Assembly (NCBI RefSeq): GCF_001997345.1
Contig: NZ_CP019606.1
Span: forward strand, 1,178,001-1,242,000
DNA from: Tessaracoccus aquimaris
GTDB lineage: Bacteria; Actinomycetota; Actinomycetes; Propionibacteriales; Propionibacteriaceae
DNA: 64,000 bases
Direction of reading: 5' to 3'
Part shown: in pieces, positions 51,711-60,701 of the stretch
Layout: each line of letters begins with the position of its first letter
How positions within the stretch are numbered: the stretch's first letter is position 1
Program-made: the position numbers and the translations under genes
The notes under the pieces: model-generated
Seen by the model: only the letters and a program-made list of their open reading frames with translations
What the model was told of the DNA's origin: nothing
Database searches by the model: none

Positions 51711-52893
51711 TCCACGCAACCGCCGTATGCCGCCGGTTGGAGTGAAACTCACCACCGACGTCGAGCGTCGCATCGACGGATATCGGGCTCGCGTGCGCTG
51801 GACCGACCCCTCAAGTCATAAGCGAGTCGGCCGTGTCAGCCATGTAAGAACTGCGGAGGAGGTTGAGGAGTTCTTCGAGCAGATGCGGGCGGCGACCGAA
51901 ACCGGCAACGACACCACCGTGACGCTGGCCGACTACGCGGCCTCGATCGGCGAGAGGTGGCAGCGCGGCCTCGACCCCACCTCCACCGCCGAGCTGTACG
52001 ACACCGGGCTCCGGCTTCGCGTGCTGCCAGCGCTCGGGCACATCCGAGTCGCGAAAATCACCGCCGGGATGATCGACCGCACCATCGACACCTGGGAGAC
52101 CGAGCACTCCGCCTCAACGATCAAGAACTCCATCGCCCCACTCGTCCGGGTCCTGGACGAAGCCGTCCGCGACGACATCATCTCCATCAACCCTGCCAAG
52201 CACCGCGCCCGCCGGAACCTCGGCAAACACGTCACCCAGACCACCGGAGCGCTCCGACAGTACGCACTCCCAGATCTCCCGACGTTGCAGAAGCTCGCGG
52301 CCGCCTGCGGGGAAGTGCACCAGTCATACTCCGATCACGTCATGCTGGCCGCCCTGCTGGCAGCCCGCGGCTCCGAAGTCGCAGGACTGCGGGCAGGTGA
52401 CGTGGATTGGGACAACCACATCGTCTGGATCAGACGCCAGCACTACCCCGGCAGAGGCGGTCTCGTCATCAAACAGACCAAAGGTCGCCGAGACCGTCCC
52501 GTCCCAATGCTCGACGCTCTCGAACCCGTTCTCGAACGTCTCACCGCTGAGAAAGAGCCCGACGACCCGCTCCTGCGGGGGCCGCGCGGCGGCGTCCTCA
52601 CTACAGCGACGGTCCGCGACGCCACCCACTGGGACGACCTCGTGGCAAAGCTTGGCTTCGACAACCTCACCCGCCACGGGCTCCGCCACACCGGAGCAAC
52701 CTGGATGGCCGACGCCGGCATCGCCCTCCATGTGCTCCAAGAGATCCTCGGGCACCAGTCGATCGAGACCACCAAGGGCTACCTGCACCCTGACCACCGG
52801 CACCTCGCCGAAGCCGCCAGGCAGGCCAACCAGTTCCTCTCCGCAGCACCCACCAGAAGGGACCCAGCCCGCCGCGACGGACCCCACCTATGA
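51703..52893 (+). CDS. int: Tyrosine recombinase (integrase) of island 2
   Basis: 396 residues from ATG 51703. N-terminal arm-binding part (residues 15-65), core-binding SAM-like domain (70-165) and catalytic domain (190-370). Catalytic residues: Arg222 in AARGSEVAGLR, Lys260 in IKQTKGRRDRP, His325/Arg328 in TRHGLRHTGATW, His351 in LGHQSIETT and Tyr360 in KGYLHPD. It acts at the tRNA-Pro site whose halves lie at 12363 and 53239. Its gene is 350 bp from attR, the usual position. Appears intact. Confidence 0.88.
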   Translation: MADPRNRRMPPVGVKLTTDVERRIDGYRARVRWTDPSSHKRVGRVSHVRTAEEVEEFFEQMRAATETGNDTTVTLADYAASIGERWQRGLDPTSTAELYDTGLRLRVLPALGHIRVAKITAGMIDRTIDTWETEHSASTIKNSIAPLVRVLDEAVRDDIISINPAKHRARRNLGKHVTQTTGALRQYALPDLPTLQKLAAACGEVHQSYSDHVMLAALLAARGSEVAGLRAGDVDWDNHIVWIRRQHYPGRGGLVIKQTKGRRDRPVPMLDALEPVLERLTAEKEPDDPLLRGPRGGVLTTATVRDATHWDDLVAKLGFDNLTRHGLRHTGATWMADAGIALHVLQEILGHQSIETTKGYLHPDHRHLAEAARQANQFLSAAPTRRDPARRDGPHL

Positions 52894-52956
52894 CCACCGC
52901 TGAACAGCCGCTCCGCCCCTTCCAGAAGGGGCCGGAGCATCGGCCTGCCCGGATTC

Positions 52957-53063
52957 TGGTCCACCTCATGGGCACCTATTGGTGCACCCCACGGGCGACG
53001 AGCTCGAAAAGGATTGGTCCACTTAGTCAGCAGAAGGCTCGAGCAGATCGAGCAAGTGGACCA
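52957..53063. repeat. Candidate integrase arm-type sites, right end
   Basis: TTGGTCCACTT at 53014-53024 is identical to 12511-12521. An inverted AAGTGGACCA is at 53054-53063, and TGGTCCAC is at 52957-52964. The cluster sits between int and the right core and may bind the integrase N-terminal domain. Confidence 0.5.
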
Positions 53064-53090
53064 GCCAGTGACCACATCCAGAAACGACGA

Positions 53091-53126
53091 AGCCCTGGTG
53101 AAAGTTGCCTCTCACCAGGGCTTTTT
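53091..53126 (+). terminator. Rho-independent terminator after int
   Basis: Stem AGCCCTGGTGA / TCACCAGGGCT with a 10-base loop followed by TTTTT. It ends the int module two bases before the tRNA-Pro gene on the opposite strand, and because it is nearly symmetrical it may serve both directions. Confidence 0.8.
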
Positions 53127-53127
53127 G

Positions 53128-53201
<74 letters not shown>

Positions 53202-53238
53202 TTGTTTAGTTTTCGAGCCATCTTGCCGCTTCAACTCA

Positions 53239-53282
53239 CCTGACCCCCAGTCAGGTGCGCTACCAAGCTGCGCTACAGCCCG
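53239..53282 (-). pseudogene. attR: 5' half of the split tRNA-Pro
   Basis: On the minus strand: CGGGCTG acceptor 5' strand, the D-arm and the 5' anticodon stem CCTGA with loop CTGGGGG, followed by TCAGG, then unrelated sequence (TGAGTTGAAGCGG) in place of the T-arm. The missing 3' half is at 12363-12405. The shared core CCTGACCCCCAG spans 53239-53250. As it stands the fragment cannot fold into a tRNA. Confidence 0.82.
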
Positions 53283-53369
53283 CCCGGATCGTTTCCGATC
53301 CGAAAGAAGACTTTAGCGGACCCAGGGCGTTCTGGTCCAACTGGGGCCGCGGGCACCGTCAGGCTTCCG

Positions 53370-54020
53370 TCAGGGCAGGCGCCTGACGAGGACGATCGAG
53401 TCCTCCAGCACCGCCGGAGCCCCGTCCGGGGCGGTGACCTCGCGGCCTCGCACCTGAGCGGTCTCGACGGCCCACTCCCCCGGAGCCAGGTCCAGGTCGG
53501 CGACCTCCGCCTCGGGAGAGGACTGCTTGAAGTCGTGGCGATGCTCGTCGGCTGCCCACGGCGGCGGGGCCGCGTGCGAAGTGAGCAGGAGTCGTCCGCC
53601 TGGCGCCACCAGCGATGCTGCGGTGCGCAGGATGGCGGCCCGTTCGAGTGCAACGGGCGACTGGAGGAAGCTTGCCGTGACAAGGTCGAAGTGGCCGTCG
53701 AGGTCGAGTTCGGTCAGGTCGCCGACGAGGAAGCTCGCCTGGTCCTCGACGCCCTGCTCCTCCGCCGCGAGCCGCGCCCGTTCGATCGCGGCGGGAGAGA
53801 TGTCGATGCCGATGGCGTCCCAGCCCTGCTGGGCGAGCCAGACGACGTCGCCTCCCTCGCCGCAGCCGAGATCGAGGGCCGAGCCTGGCTCGAGAGATGA
53901 GGCCACCTCGGCCAGAACGGCGTTGACCTTGCCGGACCACACCTGGTCGCGCTCCTGGTACCAGGACTCCCAGAACTCCCCCGGCTCGCGTGCCTCGTCG
54001 GGGTGGTGGTGATGCGTCAT
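53370..54020 (-). CDS. Class I SAM-dependent methyltransferase
   Basis: 216 residues from ATG 54020. The Rossmann SAM site is clear: motif I ALDLGCGEGGDVVWLAQQG (residues 48-66), acidic residue in IGIDISPAAIERAR, motif II SFLVGDLTELDLDG and motif IV FDLVTASFLQSP. It starts with MTHHHHPDEAREPGEFWES, including a natural four-His run. Resembles small-molecule or TehB-like methyltransferases. Substrate unknown. First chromosomal gene beyond the element, 87 bp from attR. Confidence 0.75.
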   Translation of the reverse strand: MTHHHHPDEAREPGEFWESWYQERDQVWSGKVNAVLAEVASSLEPGSALDLGCGEGGDVVWLAQQGWDAIGIDISPAAIERARLAAEEQGVEDQASFLVGDLTELDLDGHFDLVTASFLQSPVALERAAILRTAASLVAPGGRLLLTSHAAPPPWAADEHRHDFKQSSPEAEVADLDLAPGEWAVETAQVRGREVTAPDGAPAVLEDSIVLVRRLP

Positions 54021-54322
54021 CGTTCGTCCTTCCGTCGCCTGTCAGGGCAAACGTAGCGCCCCAACGGTCGCGGCGGGTTCCGGCGTTCCACACCCGGCAA
54101 CAAGCGTGGGGTTCGGTTGGGGATGAGCATGTTTGGTTGCTCGTTGGCCCATGCGTCACGTTTGAACGATCGATTCAGAAACGAGTTGCCAGACATGCTC
54201 AAGTGCCTGGTCCGGTAGGCGCCCAGGCCATGCCTTGAAGCGCCGAGCGGGCCTTGTGCGTGTCGCGACAACGGATGACGCTGAGGGCTTGCGTCACGGG
54301 ATCGTCGTCGTAGCGTCGAGGC
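54021..54322. other. Intergenic region with a possible small minus-strand ORF
   Basis: 302 bp between divergent genes. On the minus strand a 59-codon frame from ATG 54196 (MSGNSFLNRSFKRDAWANE …) runs to 54017, with basic composition and no ribosome binding site. It may be chance. No RNA gene or hairpin terminator is evident. Confidence 0.3.
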
Positions 54323-54877
54323 ATGGACACCAAGGCAGCGCTGCTGGTCGACTTCATCACCTCGCTCGACGGATATGGCGCGGGAAAGGGCTGGCCGGGC
54401 TACTGGGGACTCGAAGGGCCCGAGTACATCGGGTGGCTGAACGCCCAGGCGGAGAAGGGCTGGCCGATAGTGATGGGCGGTGTGACCTACCGCCTGATGG
54501 CCGGTTTCGCGGCGAGCGGCGAGCCGGGGGTCGAGGAGATCATGACCTCGCCCAAGTACGTCGTGTCGGGGTCGATCAATGAAAGTGACCTGATGCCGAA
54601 CACCACCGTGATCACCCACGACGCGATCGGGGCGGTCCGCCGCCTCAAGGAGGACGGCATCAGCCTCCGCACCTTGGGGAGCCTGACGCTGTGTCGCTCG
54701 CTGCTGCGGGAGGGTCTGGTCGACCGGTTCCGGGTGGGGATCTTCCCGGTCATCACGGGAATCACCGGACAGGAGCGGATCTACGACGGGTACCCCGACG
54801 TGCGGCTGGACCTGATCGAGTCGCGGGTGCTGGACGGCCGGATCCAGATCCTCGACTACCGGCCGACGGTGGTGTAA
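54323..54877 (+). CDS. Dihydrofolate reductase-like / RibD C-terminal domain protein
   Basis: 184 residues from ATG 54323. The RibD_C/DHFR-like fold is indicated by LLVDFITSLDGYGAG at the start, WPIVMGGVTYRLMAGF (residues 47-62), SPKYVVSGSINESDL, ISLRTLGSLTLCRSLLREG and LVDRFRVGIFPVITG. Such stand-alone proteins are NADPH-dependent reductases of unknown substrate. They are common in actinobacteria and are not part of the riboflavin operon here. Confidence 0.75.
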   Translation: MDTKAALLVDFITSLDGYGAGKGWPGYWGLEGPEYIGWLNAQAEKGWPIVMGGVTYRLMAGFAASGEPGVEEIMTSPKYVVSGSINESDLMPNTTVITHDAIGAVRRLKEDGISLRTLGSLTLCRSLLREGLVDRFRVGIFPVITGITGQERIYDGYPDVRLDLIESRVLDGRIQILDYRPTVV

Positions 54878-55285
54878 CCGGGCGGCTGACCCCGGTCGCC
54901 TTTGGCCGAGGCTGGTCCTTCGGCATCTCGCGCGCGGGATTGCGCGTGACTCGCGCGGGAATGCGATCGCGCGGGTGAGCCAGGCGACATCCCGCGGCCG
55001 GACCTGACGCGTGCTGTAGTCGGGATGGCGGTGCTGCTACAGAGGCTTCGACGCGACCCGGTCGCTGCGCTCCCGGGTCGGCTCACCCAGCGGTGGGCCG
55101 GCTCACCCTCGGCGTGGTGACACAGGGCGGTGACCTGCTGTGGGCGGGATTGCGGTCCTGTCGCGGACGGCTTCGACACTACCCCGGTCGCTGCGCTCCC
55201 GGGTCGGCTCACCCAGCGGTAGGTCGGCTCACCCAGCGGCAGATCGGCTCACCCGGAGGTGAGGGAGATTGCCCCAGCGGTTACG
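54878..55285. repeat. Intergenic region with a duplicated 50-bp GC-rich repeat
   Basis: No gene is visible. Two copies of a roughly 50-bp sequence, starting GGCTTCGAC and containing CGGTCGCTGCGCTCCCGGGT followed by CGGCTCACCCAGCGG, lie at 55044-55093 and 55169-55219. Three or four shorter CGGCTCACCC units follow to 55255. A GCGCG-rich stretch (TCGCGCGCGGGATTGCGCG) lies at 54925-54975. The copies resemble dispersed intergenic repeats of some actinobacteria. Function unknown. Confidence 0.6.
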
Positions 55286-56326
55286 TCAGGGGGTGACGAT
55301 CCAGTTGATGGTCAGAAGGACGACGGGCAGGCAGAGGAGCAGGATGATTGCCAGGTTGATCCGCGAGTGCTCGAGCAGGATCGCGCCGAACTCGCGGATA
55401 GTGGCGCTCGGCCAGTAGTAGGGCGCCGTCCTGCAGCCGACTGTGTACCCCGGGATGCCCGCCTTGCGCATGATCACCGCGGAACGGAACGCGTGGTAGT
55501 TGCTGGTCGCCACCGCGACCTCGCCCTCGGCCTGCCAACGCTTCATCAACTGGGCAGAGTTAGCCAGGTTCTCCTCGGTGTCGGTCGACCGGTCCTCGCG
55601 CACCAGCGAGTCGGCCGGGAAGTCACGCTCGAGCAGGTAGCGCCGCATCGCCTCAGCCTCGGACAACTTCTCGTCCCTGCCCTGTCCGCCCGACACGATC
55701 AGGATGGGCGAGCGGCCCGCCTCGACGGACTTCTCGAACACGGCGCGACCCCGCTCGATCCGACCAGCCAACAACGGCGTGACCCGCTCTCCGCCGCCCA
55801 GCCCCGAACCGAGCACCACGACGGCGTCGACGGGGCCACCGAAGCGGCGCGTGCCCCATTGGTACAACTGCGAGTACAGCAGGTACGACACGAACAGGAA
55901 CGCGACGTAGGCGCCGGGCAGCCCCAGCACGCCGAGCCACACGAACCAGTCCGTCCGGTCGCTCATCAGCACGATCACGGTGCCCGCCAGGTACACCAGG
56001 ATCACCATGCCGTGGCCCGCCGACAGCAGCGCCGACAGCCCGAAGCCCTCCTTGCGCAGCATCGTGAACGCGTTGACGATCAGGAAGGCGCCAAGCACCG
56101 CGATGCCGGCGACCAGCAGGAAGAACATGCCGAGCAGCGCCCAGGTGCCGACCTCAGCCGACGTGGTGGCGTTCAACAACGGCAGCGCCGTGCCGAGCGC
56201 GACGCCGCCGAGTTCAAGAAGCGCGAGCGAAAGCAGCAGCCCGAGGCCGAAGCGCCGCGACTCCCGATAGACGGCGATGAAGAAGATCGCCAGCAGCACC
56301 AGCCCGGGAAGGGCCAGCGTCCACAC
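55286..56326 (-). CDS. YdcF/ElyC-type DUF218 membrane protein
   Basis: 346 residues from GTG/ATG 56326 (MWTLALPGLVLLAIFFI). Four to five N-terminal membrane helices up to residue 150, then a DUF218 domain: VDAVVVLGSGLGGGERVTPLL (residues about 165-185), RGRAVFEKSVEAGRSPILIV, SGGQGRDEKLSEAEAMRRYL, STDTEENLANSAQLMKR and VATSNYHAFRSAVIMRKAG. A last helix lies at the C-terminus. DUF218 proteins are linked to cell-envelope polysaccharide metabolism. It follows der by three bases on the same strand. Confidence 0.78.
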   Translation of the reverse strand: MWTLALPGLVLLAIFFIAVYRESRRFGLGLLLSLALLELGGVALGTALPLLNATTSAEVGTWALLGMFFLLVAGIAVLGAFLIVNAFTMLRKEGFGLSALLSAGHGMVILVYLAGTVIVLMSDRTDWFVWLGVLGLPGAYVAFLFVSYLLYSQLYQWGTRRFGGPVDAVVVLGSGLGGGERVTPLLAGRIERGRAVFEKSVEAGRSPILIVSGGQGRDEKLSEAEAMRRYLLERDFPADSLVREDRSTDTEENLANSAQLMKRWQAEGEVAVATSNYHAFRSAVIMRKAGIPGYTVGCRTAPYYWPSATIREFGAILLEHSRINLAIILLLCLPVVLLTINWIVTP

Positions 56327-56329
56327 CGG

Positions 56330-57658
56330 TCAGCGGTCCGCGCGCTTGGCCCGCGCTCGGATCTCGACGTGCACCGGCGAGCCCTCGAAGCCGAAGTCCT
56401 CGCGGAGCCGACGCTCGATGAACCGCTTGTACGGGTCGTCCATCTGGCCGCTCGTGAACAGCACGAAGGTGGGGGGACAGTTGTGCGCCTCGGTGCCGAA
56501 CAGGATGCGCGGCTGCTTCCCGCCACGAACGGGGTGCGGGTGCGACGCCGCGAGCCGACCGAGGAAGGCGTTCAGCTTGCCCGTCGAGATGCGGGTCTCC
56601 CAGCCGGCCCGGGCGGTCTCGATGGCCTTGCTCAGCTTGTCGACGTTGCGGCCGGTCAGGGCGGAGATGTTGACGGTGGGCGCCCACTTCCAGGCGATCA
56701 GGTCCCGCTCGATCTCGCGGTCGAGGTAGCGGCGACGCTCCTCGTCGGTGAGATCCCACTTGTTGAACGCGATCACCATGGCCCGACCGGCGTCCTCGAT
56801 GGAGTTGAGGATGCGCAGGTCCTGGTCGCTGATCGGCTCGGACGCGTCGATGACCATGATGCAGACCTGGGCCCGCTCGATCGCTGCCTGGGTGCGGAGG
56901 CTGGCGTAGTACTCGTGCCCGCTTGCCTCCTTGACGCGTCGACGGATGCCGGCGGTGTCGATCAGGCGGTAGACCTGGCCGCCTACCTCGACGATCTCGT
57001 CGACGGGGTCGACGGTGGTGCCCGAGATGTCGGAGACCACGACCCGCTGCTGTGCCGCGAGCTTGTTCAGGAGCGACGACTTGCCGACGTTCGGCTTGCC
57101 GACGATGGCGACCCGCAGCGGCCCGGCCTCCTCGACCTCTGCCTCGCGCGGCGCGTCGGGGAGGGCGTCAAGGAGCGCGTCCAGCAGGTCGCCGGAGCCT
57201 CGCCCGTGCATCGCCGAGACGGGATAGGGCTCCCCCAGTCCCAGGTTCCACATGGTGGCCGCAAGCGCCTCGTGGCGCTGGTCGTCGACCTTGTTGGCGG
57301 CCAGCACCACGGGCTTCTTGGAGCGGCGGAGCACCCGCACGACGGCCTCGTCCTCGTCCAGTGTCCCGACCGTGGCGTCGACGACGAAGAGGACGGCGTC
57401 GGCAGTTGCGATGGCCAACTCGGCCTGTTCGGCAATCTGTGCAGCCATGCCCTTGGCATCGGAGACCCAGCCGCCTGTGTCGACCAGGACGAACTCCTTG
57501 CCGTTCCAGTTGGCGTCGTAGCTGACCCGGTCGCGCGTCACCCCTGGGGTGTCCTGGACGACCGCCTCGCGGCGCCCCAGGATGCGGTTGACCAATGTCG
57601 ACTTGCCGACGTTCGGCCGGCCGACGACGGCGACGATCGGCTTGACTGTCTCAGTCAC
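56330..57658 (-). CDS. der: Ribosome biogenesis GTPase Der (EngA)
   Basis: 442 residues from GTG 57658, which follows AAGGAG; a longer frame from 57709 lacks this signal. Two tandem Era-like G domains: first G1 [10 protein letters not shown]2/G3 DTPGVTRDR and DTGGW, G4 NKVD; second G1 [20 protein letters not shown]3 DTAGI, G4 NKWD and SALTG. A KH-like C-terminal domain ends with [13 protein letters not shown]. Der acts in maturation of the 50S subunit. In many actinobacteria it lies beside cmk, as here, with one short gene on the other strand between. Confidence 0.95.
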   Translation of the reverse strand: MTETVKPIVAVVGRPNVGKSTLVNRILGRREAVVQDTPGVTRDRVSYDANWNGKEFVLVDTGGWVSDAKGMAAQIAEQAELAIATADAVLFVVDATVGTLDEDEAVVRVLRRSKKPVVLAANKVDDQRHEALAATMWNLGLGEPYPVSAMHGRGSGDLLDALLDALPDAPREAEVEEAGPLRVAIVGKPNVGKSSLLNKLAAQQRVVVSDISGTTVDPVDEIVEVGGQVYRLIDTAGIRRRVKEASGHEYYASLRTQAAIERAQVCIMVIDASEPISDQDLRILNSIEDAGRAMVIAFNKWDLTDEERRRYLDREIERDLIAWKWAPTVNISALTGRNVDKLSKAIETARAGWETRISTGKLNAFLGRLAASHPHPVRGGKQPRILFGTEAHNCPPTFVLFTSGQMDDPYKRFIERRLREDFGFEGSPVHVEIRARAKRADR

Positions 57659-57767
57659 TGCTGCTCCTTGGGGCTTGGGCGGACAACCCATGCTATCGGT
57701 TCCGTCCAATGCGGCGACGACGGCGGGAAAGCCAGCGGGAGCAGCGGGCCCTCCCTAGGATCGAACC

Positions 57768-58322
57768 ATGGCGATTCTGCACAAGGCGACCCTCAACCCG
57801 ACGAAGCTGGAACTGGTCACGACCTATCTCGACACCATGCGGTGGGGCGGCGGCCCCGTCGACCTGGTCGGGGGCTACCGATACGACGATCCCCAGGGAA
57901 AGGTCGGGATCGAGGGCCTCATCGCTACCCGTGGGGACGACGCGTTCCACCTCCCGCTCACCTACCGGGACGCGCCGTTGGCGGGGGCCGAGGGCTTCCT
58001 CATCGCCACGATGGACCATTCGGTGCTCGGGAAGCGCTGGGTCTATGACGCCACTCACGACCCGGTGGCGGTCGACGCCTTCCTGCGCGCCCTGGCGGGA
58101 GAGCAGGAGCAGGCGGAACTCAACGTCTACGGCCCCGACGAGAAGCTCATCGAGGTCCGCACGCCGCCGGTGGTGGTCCGGGTCGCCCAACCCCACGTCG
58201 TGACGCCAAGCGACCTGATCCTGGTACGCCGACTCGAACTCGGCGCCCCCCAGGAACCGGCCCAGGCGATGCTGATCGCCGAGTGGGCAGGCAACAACAG
58301 CGCCGTGGTGGCCATCGGCTGA
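57768..58322 (+). CDS. Maltokinase N-terminal cap-like domain protein, stand-alone
   Basis: 184 residues from ATG 57768. MAILHKATLNPTKLELVTTY, then GGPVDLVGGYRYDDPQGKVG and HLPLTYRDAPLAGAEGFLIA, then MDHSVLGKRWVYDATHDPVA match the N-terminal cap (Mak_N_cap) of actinobacterial maltokinases, but the kinase domain is absent. Similar short proteins (CG0192-like) are widespread in actinobacteria. Role unknown. It lies divergently between der and cmk. Confidence 0.7.
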   Translation: MAILHKATLNPTKLELVTTYLDTMRWGGGPVDLVGGYRYDDPQGKVGIEGLIATRGDDAFHLPLTYRDAPLAGAEGFLIATMDHSVLGKRWVYDATHDPVAVDAFLRALAGEQEQAELNVYGPDEKLIEVRTPPVVVRVAQPHVVTPSDLILVRRLELGAPQEPAQAMLIAEWAGNNSAVVAIG

Positions 58323-58334
58323 ACCCGCCGGGGC

Positions 58335-59009
58335 TCAGTCGGCGAGCGCGATGATCCGGTCGACGACCTCGTCAGGCGACAGGAAGGTCGAGTCGATCAC
58401 GACGACGCCCTCGGCCGCGTCGGTGAAGTTCGACACCGTCGAGTCGTCGCGGTCGCGGCGGAGCACCTGATCGGTGACCTCCGCGTCCGTCGCCTTGCCT
58501 GCGACCTCGGCGGCCCTGCGCGCGACCCGAGCCTCGGGGTCGGCGATCAGCAGCACCCGGACGTCCGCATCGGGCGCCACGACGGTGGTGATGTCGCGCC
58601 CCTCCACCACGATCCTGCGTTCGTGCGCCGCGATGATGTCGCGCATCTTCGCCGTCAGCAGGCGGCGGACCTCGCGGTTGGTGGCCACCTCGGAGACGGC
58701 AGCCGAGATCCGGGGCTCGCGGATCTCGTCTGTCACGTCGCGGCCGTTGATGGAGAAGCGCGGCTCGTCGGGAGAGGTCTGGCACTCCAGCCTCGCCTCG
58801 TCCACCAGCCGGGCGACCTCGTCCTGGCTGGCGCCGTCGGGGCAGCGCAGCAGGTACTCCGACGTCGCGGCGCGGTACATCGCGCCGGTGTCGAGGTAGC
58901 CGAGGCCGAGGCGGGTCGCCAGGAGTTTCGCCGTCGTCGACTTTCCGGACCCGCTCGGCCCGTCGATCGCGAACAACCTCGCGCCGCTCACTTCCTGCTC
59001 CCCAGCCAT
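58335..59009 (-). CDS. cmk: Cytidylate kinase
   Basis: 224 residues from GTG/ATG 59009. P-loop LFAIDGPSGSGKSTTAKLLA (residues 12-31), LGYLDTGAMYRAATSEYLL, the CMP-binding insert, IVVEGRDITTVVAPDADV and the lid RRAAEVAGKATDAEVTD with RDRDDSTVSNFTDAAEGVV. Phosphorylates CMP and dCMP. The start lies inside the tyrA gene (22-base overlap), so the two are co-translated. Confidence 0.93.
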   Translation of the reverse strand: MAGEQEVSGARLFAIDGPSGSGKSTTAKLLATRLGLGYLDTGAMYRAATSEYLLRCPDGASQDEVARLVDEARLECQTSPDEPRFSINGRDVTDEIREPRISAAVSEVATNREVRRLLTAKMRDIIAAHERRIVVEGRDITTVVAPDADVRVLLIADPEARVARRAAEVAGKATDAEVTDQVLRRDRDDSTVSNFTDAAEGVVVIDSTFLSPDEVVDRIIALAD

Positions 59010-60055
59010 GCCTGCCAGCCACCTTCCATGATCTTGGTCTTGAGTTTCTCGGCCATCTCACGCTCGACGGAGATGGACAGATAGCCGACCTCGCGGATCG
59101 GGTCGTGGTTCAGTTCGAAGTCCTCGACGTTGAAGCCCGCCTCGCCGATATCGGTGAACAGCCTCGCAAGCGCGCGCGGCTCGTCGGGAATCTCGACGGT
59201 GACCTCGAGCATGTCGAGGGGGTCCTGGCCGTGCTTACCGACCAGCGACAGCGCGCCCGCCTGGCCCATCCCGAGGAACCGCTCCAACGCATCTGGGCGG
59301 TCGAGTTGGTCGATCAGGTAGGCGAGATCCTGGGCGACCTCGAGCAGTTCGTGACGCACCGCGTCGGCGTTGGACGTGAGGATCTGACGCCACAGCGCCG
59401 GGTCGGAGCCAGCGATCCGCGTGACGTCCCTGATCCCCTGGCCCGCCAACTGCAGGTTCGGGGTCGGCACCTCACGCAGGTGCGACGCCGTCAGGATGCT
59501 CATCAGGTGCGGCACGTGGCTGACCTGCGCGACGGCCACGTCGTGCTCCGACGCGGGCATCGTGACGACCTTCGCGCCGACGTCGCGGGCCAACCGTTCG
59601 ATGACGGCGACGTCCTCGGGCGCGTTCTCCGGCTCCGGGGTGACGACCCAGGTGCGGTCCCGGAACAGGTCGCCTGACGCGGTCAGGGGGCCGGTGAACT
59701 GCGAGCCCGCCATCGGGTGCGACCCCACGTAGCGGCGGTGCTCGGGGGCTAGCCGGTCGATCGCGCGCAGGATCGGCGCCTTGACCGAGCCGACGTCGGT
59801 GATGACTGCGTCGGGGAACTTGCCGAGCACCTCGGCGACGAGTTCGGGGATCACGTCAGGCGGGGTCGCCACCACGACGACGTCGGGGTCGTCGGTGCTC
59901 TCGTCGGAGACCCTTCCCGCGCCGAGACCCGCCGCCACGAGCGCGTGCGAACTGGCGATGTCCCACAGCACGACGTCGTAGCCGGCCCGCGTCAGGGCGA
60001 GGCCGAGCGACGAGCCGACCAGGCCTGCGCCAAGGATCAGGACGCTCTCAGCCAC
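58988..60055 (-). CDS. tyrA: Prephenate dehydrogenase with ACT domain
   Basis: 355 residues from GTG 60055, overlapping the prcA end by eight bases. NAD-binding ILGAGLVGSSLGLALTRAG at residues 6-24, catalytic region GSHPMAGSQFTGPLTA, and the helical dimer domain with SHVPHLMSILTASHL and IRDVTRIAGSDPALWRQIL. The C-terminal 75 residues form an ACT domain (VTVEIPDEPRALARLFTDI, GEAGFNVEDFELNHDPIRE), probably for tyrosine feedback. Converts prephenate to 4-hydroxyphenylpyruvate. Confidence 0.92.
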   Translation of the reverse strand: MAESVLILGAGLVGSSLGLALTRAGYDVVLWDIASSHALVAAGLGAGRVSDESTDDPDVVVVATPPDVIPELVAEVLGKFPDAVITDVGSVKAPILRAIDRLAPEHRRYVGSHPMAGSQFTGPLTASGDLFRDRTWVVTPEPENAPEDVAVIERLARDVGAKVVTMPASEHDVAVAQVSHVPHLMSILTASHLREVPTPNLQLAGQGIRDVTRIAGSDPALWRQILTSNADAVRHELLEVAQDLAYLIDQLDRPDALERFLGMGQAGALSLVGKHGQDPLDMLEVTVEIPDEPRALARLFTDIGEAGFNVEDFELNHDPIREVGYLSISVEREMAEKLKTKIMEGGWQAWLGSRK

Positions 60056-60701
60056 GGGCCACCTCGTCGGCGGTGAGGCGACGGAAGACCCGTCGGCGCG
60101 CGGTGCCGCGCTCCAGGACGGCGACCTCGAGGCTCGACGACGACAGCGCCTCGCGCGCCCGCGCCAGCGCCTCACCGAGCGACGCCTGCGGGTCGAGGCC
60201 CCCGCGCAACTGCGCCGTGATCCGCTCCGCGTCTCCGCCGATCACCGCGAGGTCGTCCTCCTCGGTGATGACACCGTCGTAGCTGATCCGGTAGATGACG
60301 TCGCCCTCGCCGCTCTCCCCCAGCTCGGCGACGATCAGTTCGACCTCGAACGGCTTCTCCGCGCCGGAGAACGCCCCGCCCAGTTGCTGCGAGTAGGCGC
60401 CCGCGAGGCTGCGGCCCGTCACGTCGCGACGGTCGTAGGCGTAGCCGCGCAGGTCGGCGTGCCGGATGCCCGCGATGCGCAGCGCCTCGAACTCGTTGTA
60501 GCGGCCGACGGCGGCGAACCCGATCCGGTCGTAGATCTCGGAGACCTTGTTCAGCGTCGTCGAGTGGTTGTCGGCGACCATCACGATCCCGCCCGCGTAG
60601 CGAAGCACCGCCACGGCGCGGCCGCGCGAGATGCCCTTGCGCGCGAACTCGGCCCGGTCCTGCATCAGTTGCTCGGGCGACACGTAGAAGTTCATGCTCA
60701 C
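60048..60701 (-). CDS. prcA: 20S proteasome α subunit
   Basis: 217 residues if started at GTG 60701 ([12 protein letters not shown]…), overlapping the prcB stop by four bases; ATG 60695 is the alternative. The α-signature region [19 protein letters not shown], then [20 protein letters not shown], and the later [39 protein letters not shown] and [19 protein letters not shown] follow mycobacterial PrcA. It builds the outer rings and gate of the proteasome. It lacks the N-terminal Thr. Confidence 0.92.
   Translation of the reverse strand: MSMNFYVSPEQLMQDRAEFARKGISRGRAVAVLRYAGGIVMVADNHSTTLNKVSEIYDRIGFAAVGRYNEFEALRIAGIRHADLRGYAYDRRDVTGRSLAGAYSQQLGGAFSGAEKPFEVELIVAELGESGEGDVIYRISYDGVITEEDDLAVIGGDAERITAQLRGGLDPQASLGEALARAREALSSSSLEVAVLERGTARRRVFRRLTADEVARG

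Noticed and set aside
55259..58048. 929-codon plus-strand frame across der and the YdcF gene
   Set aside because: Antisense of two well-supported genes with Asp/Val/Gln/His-rich false-protein composition.
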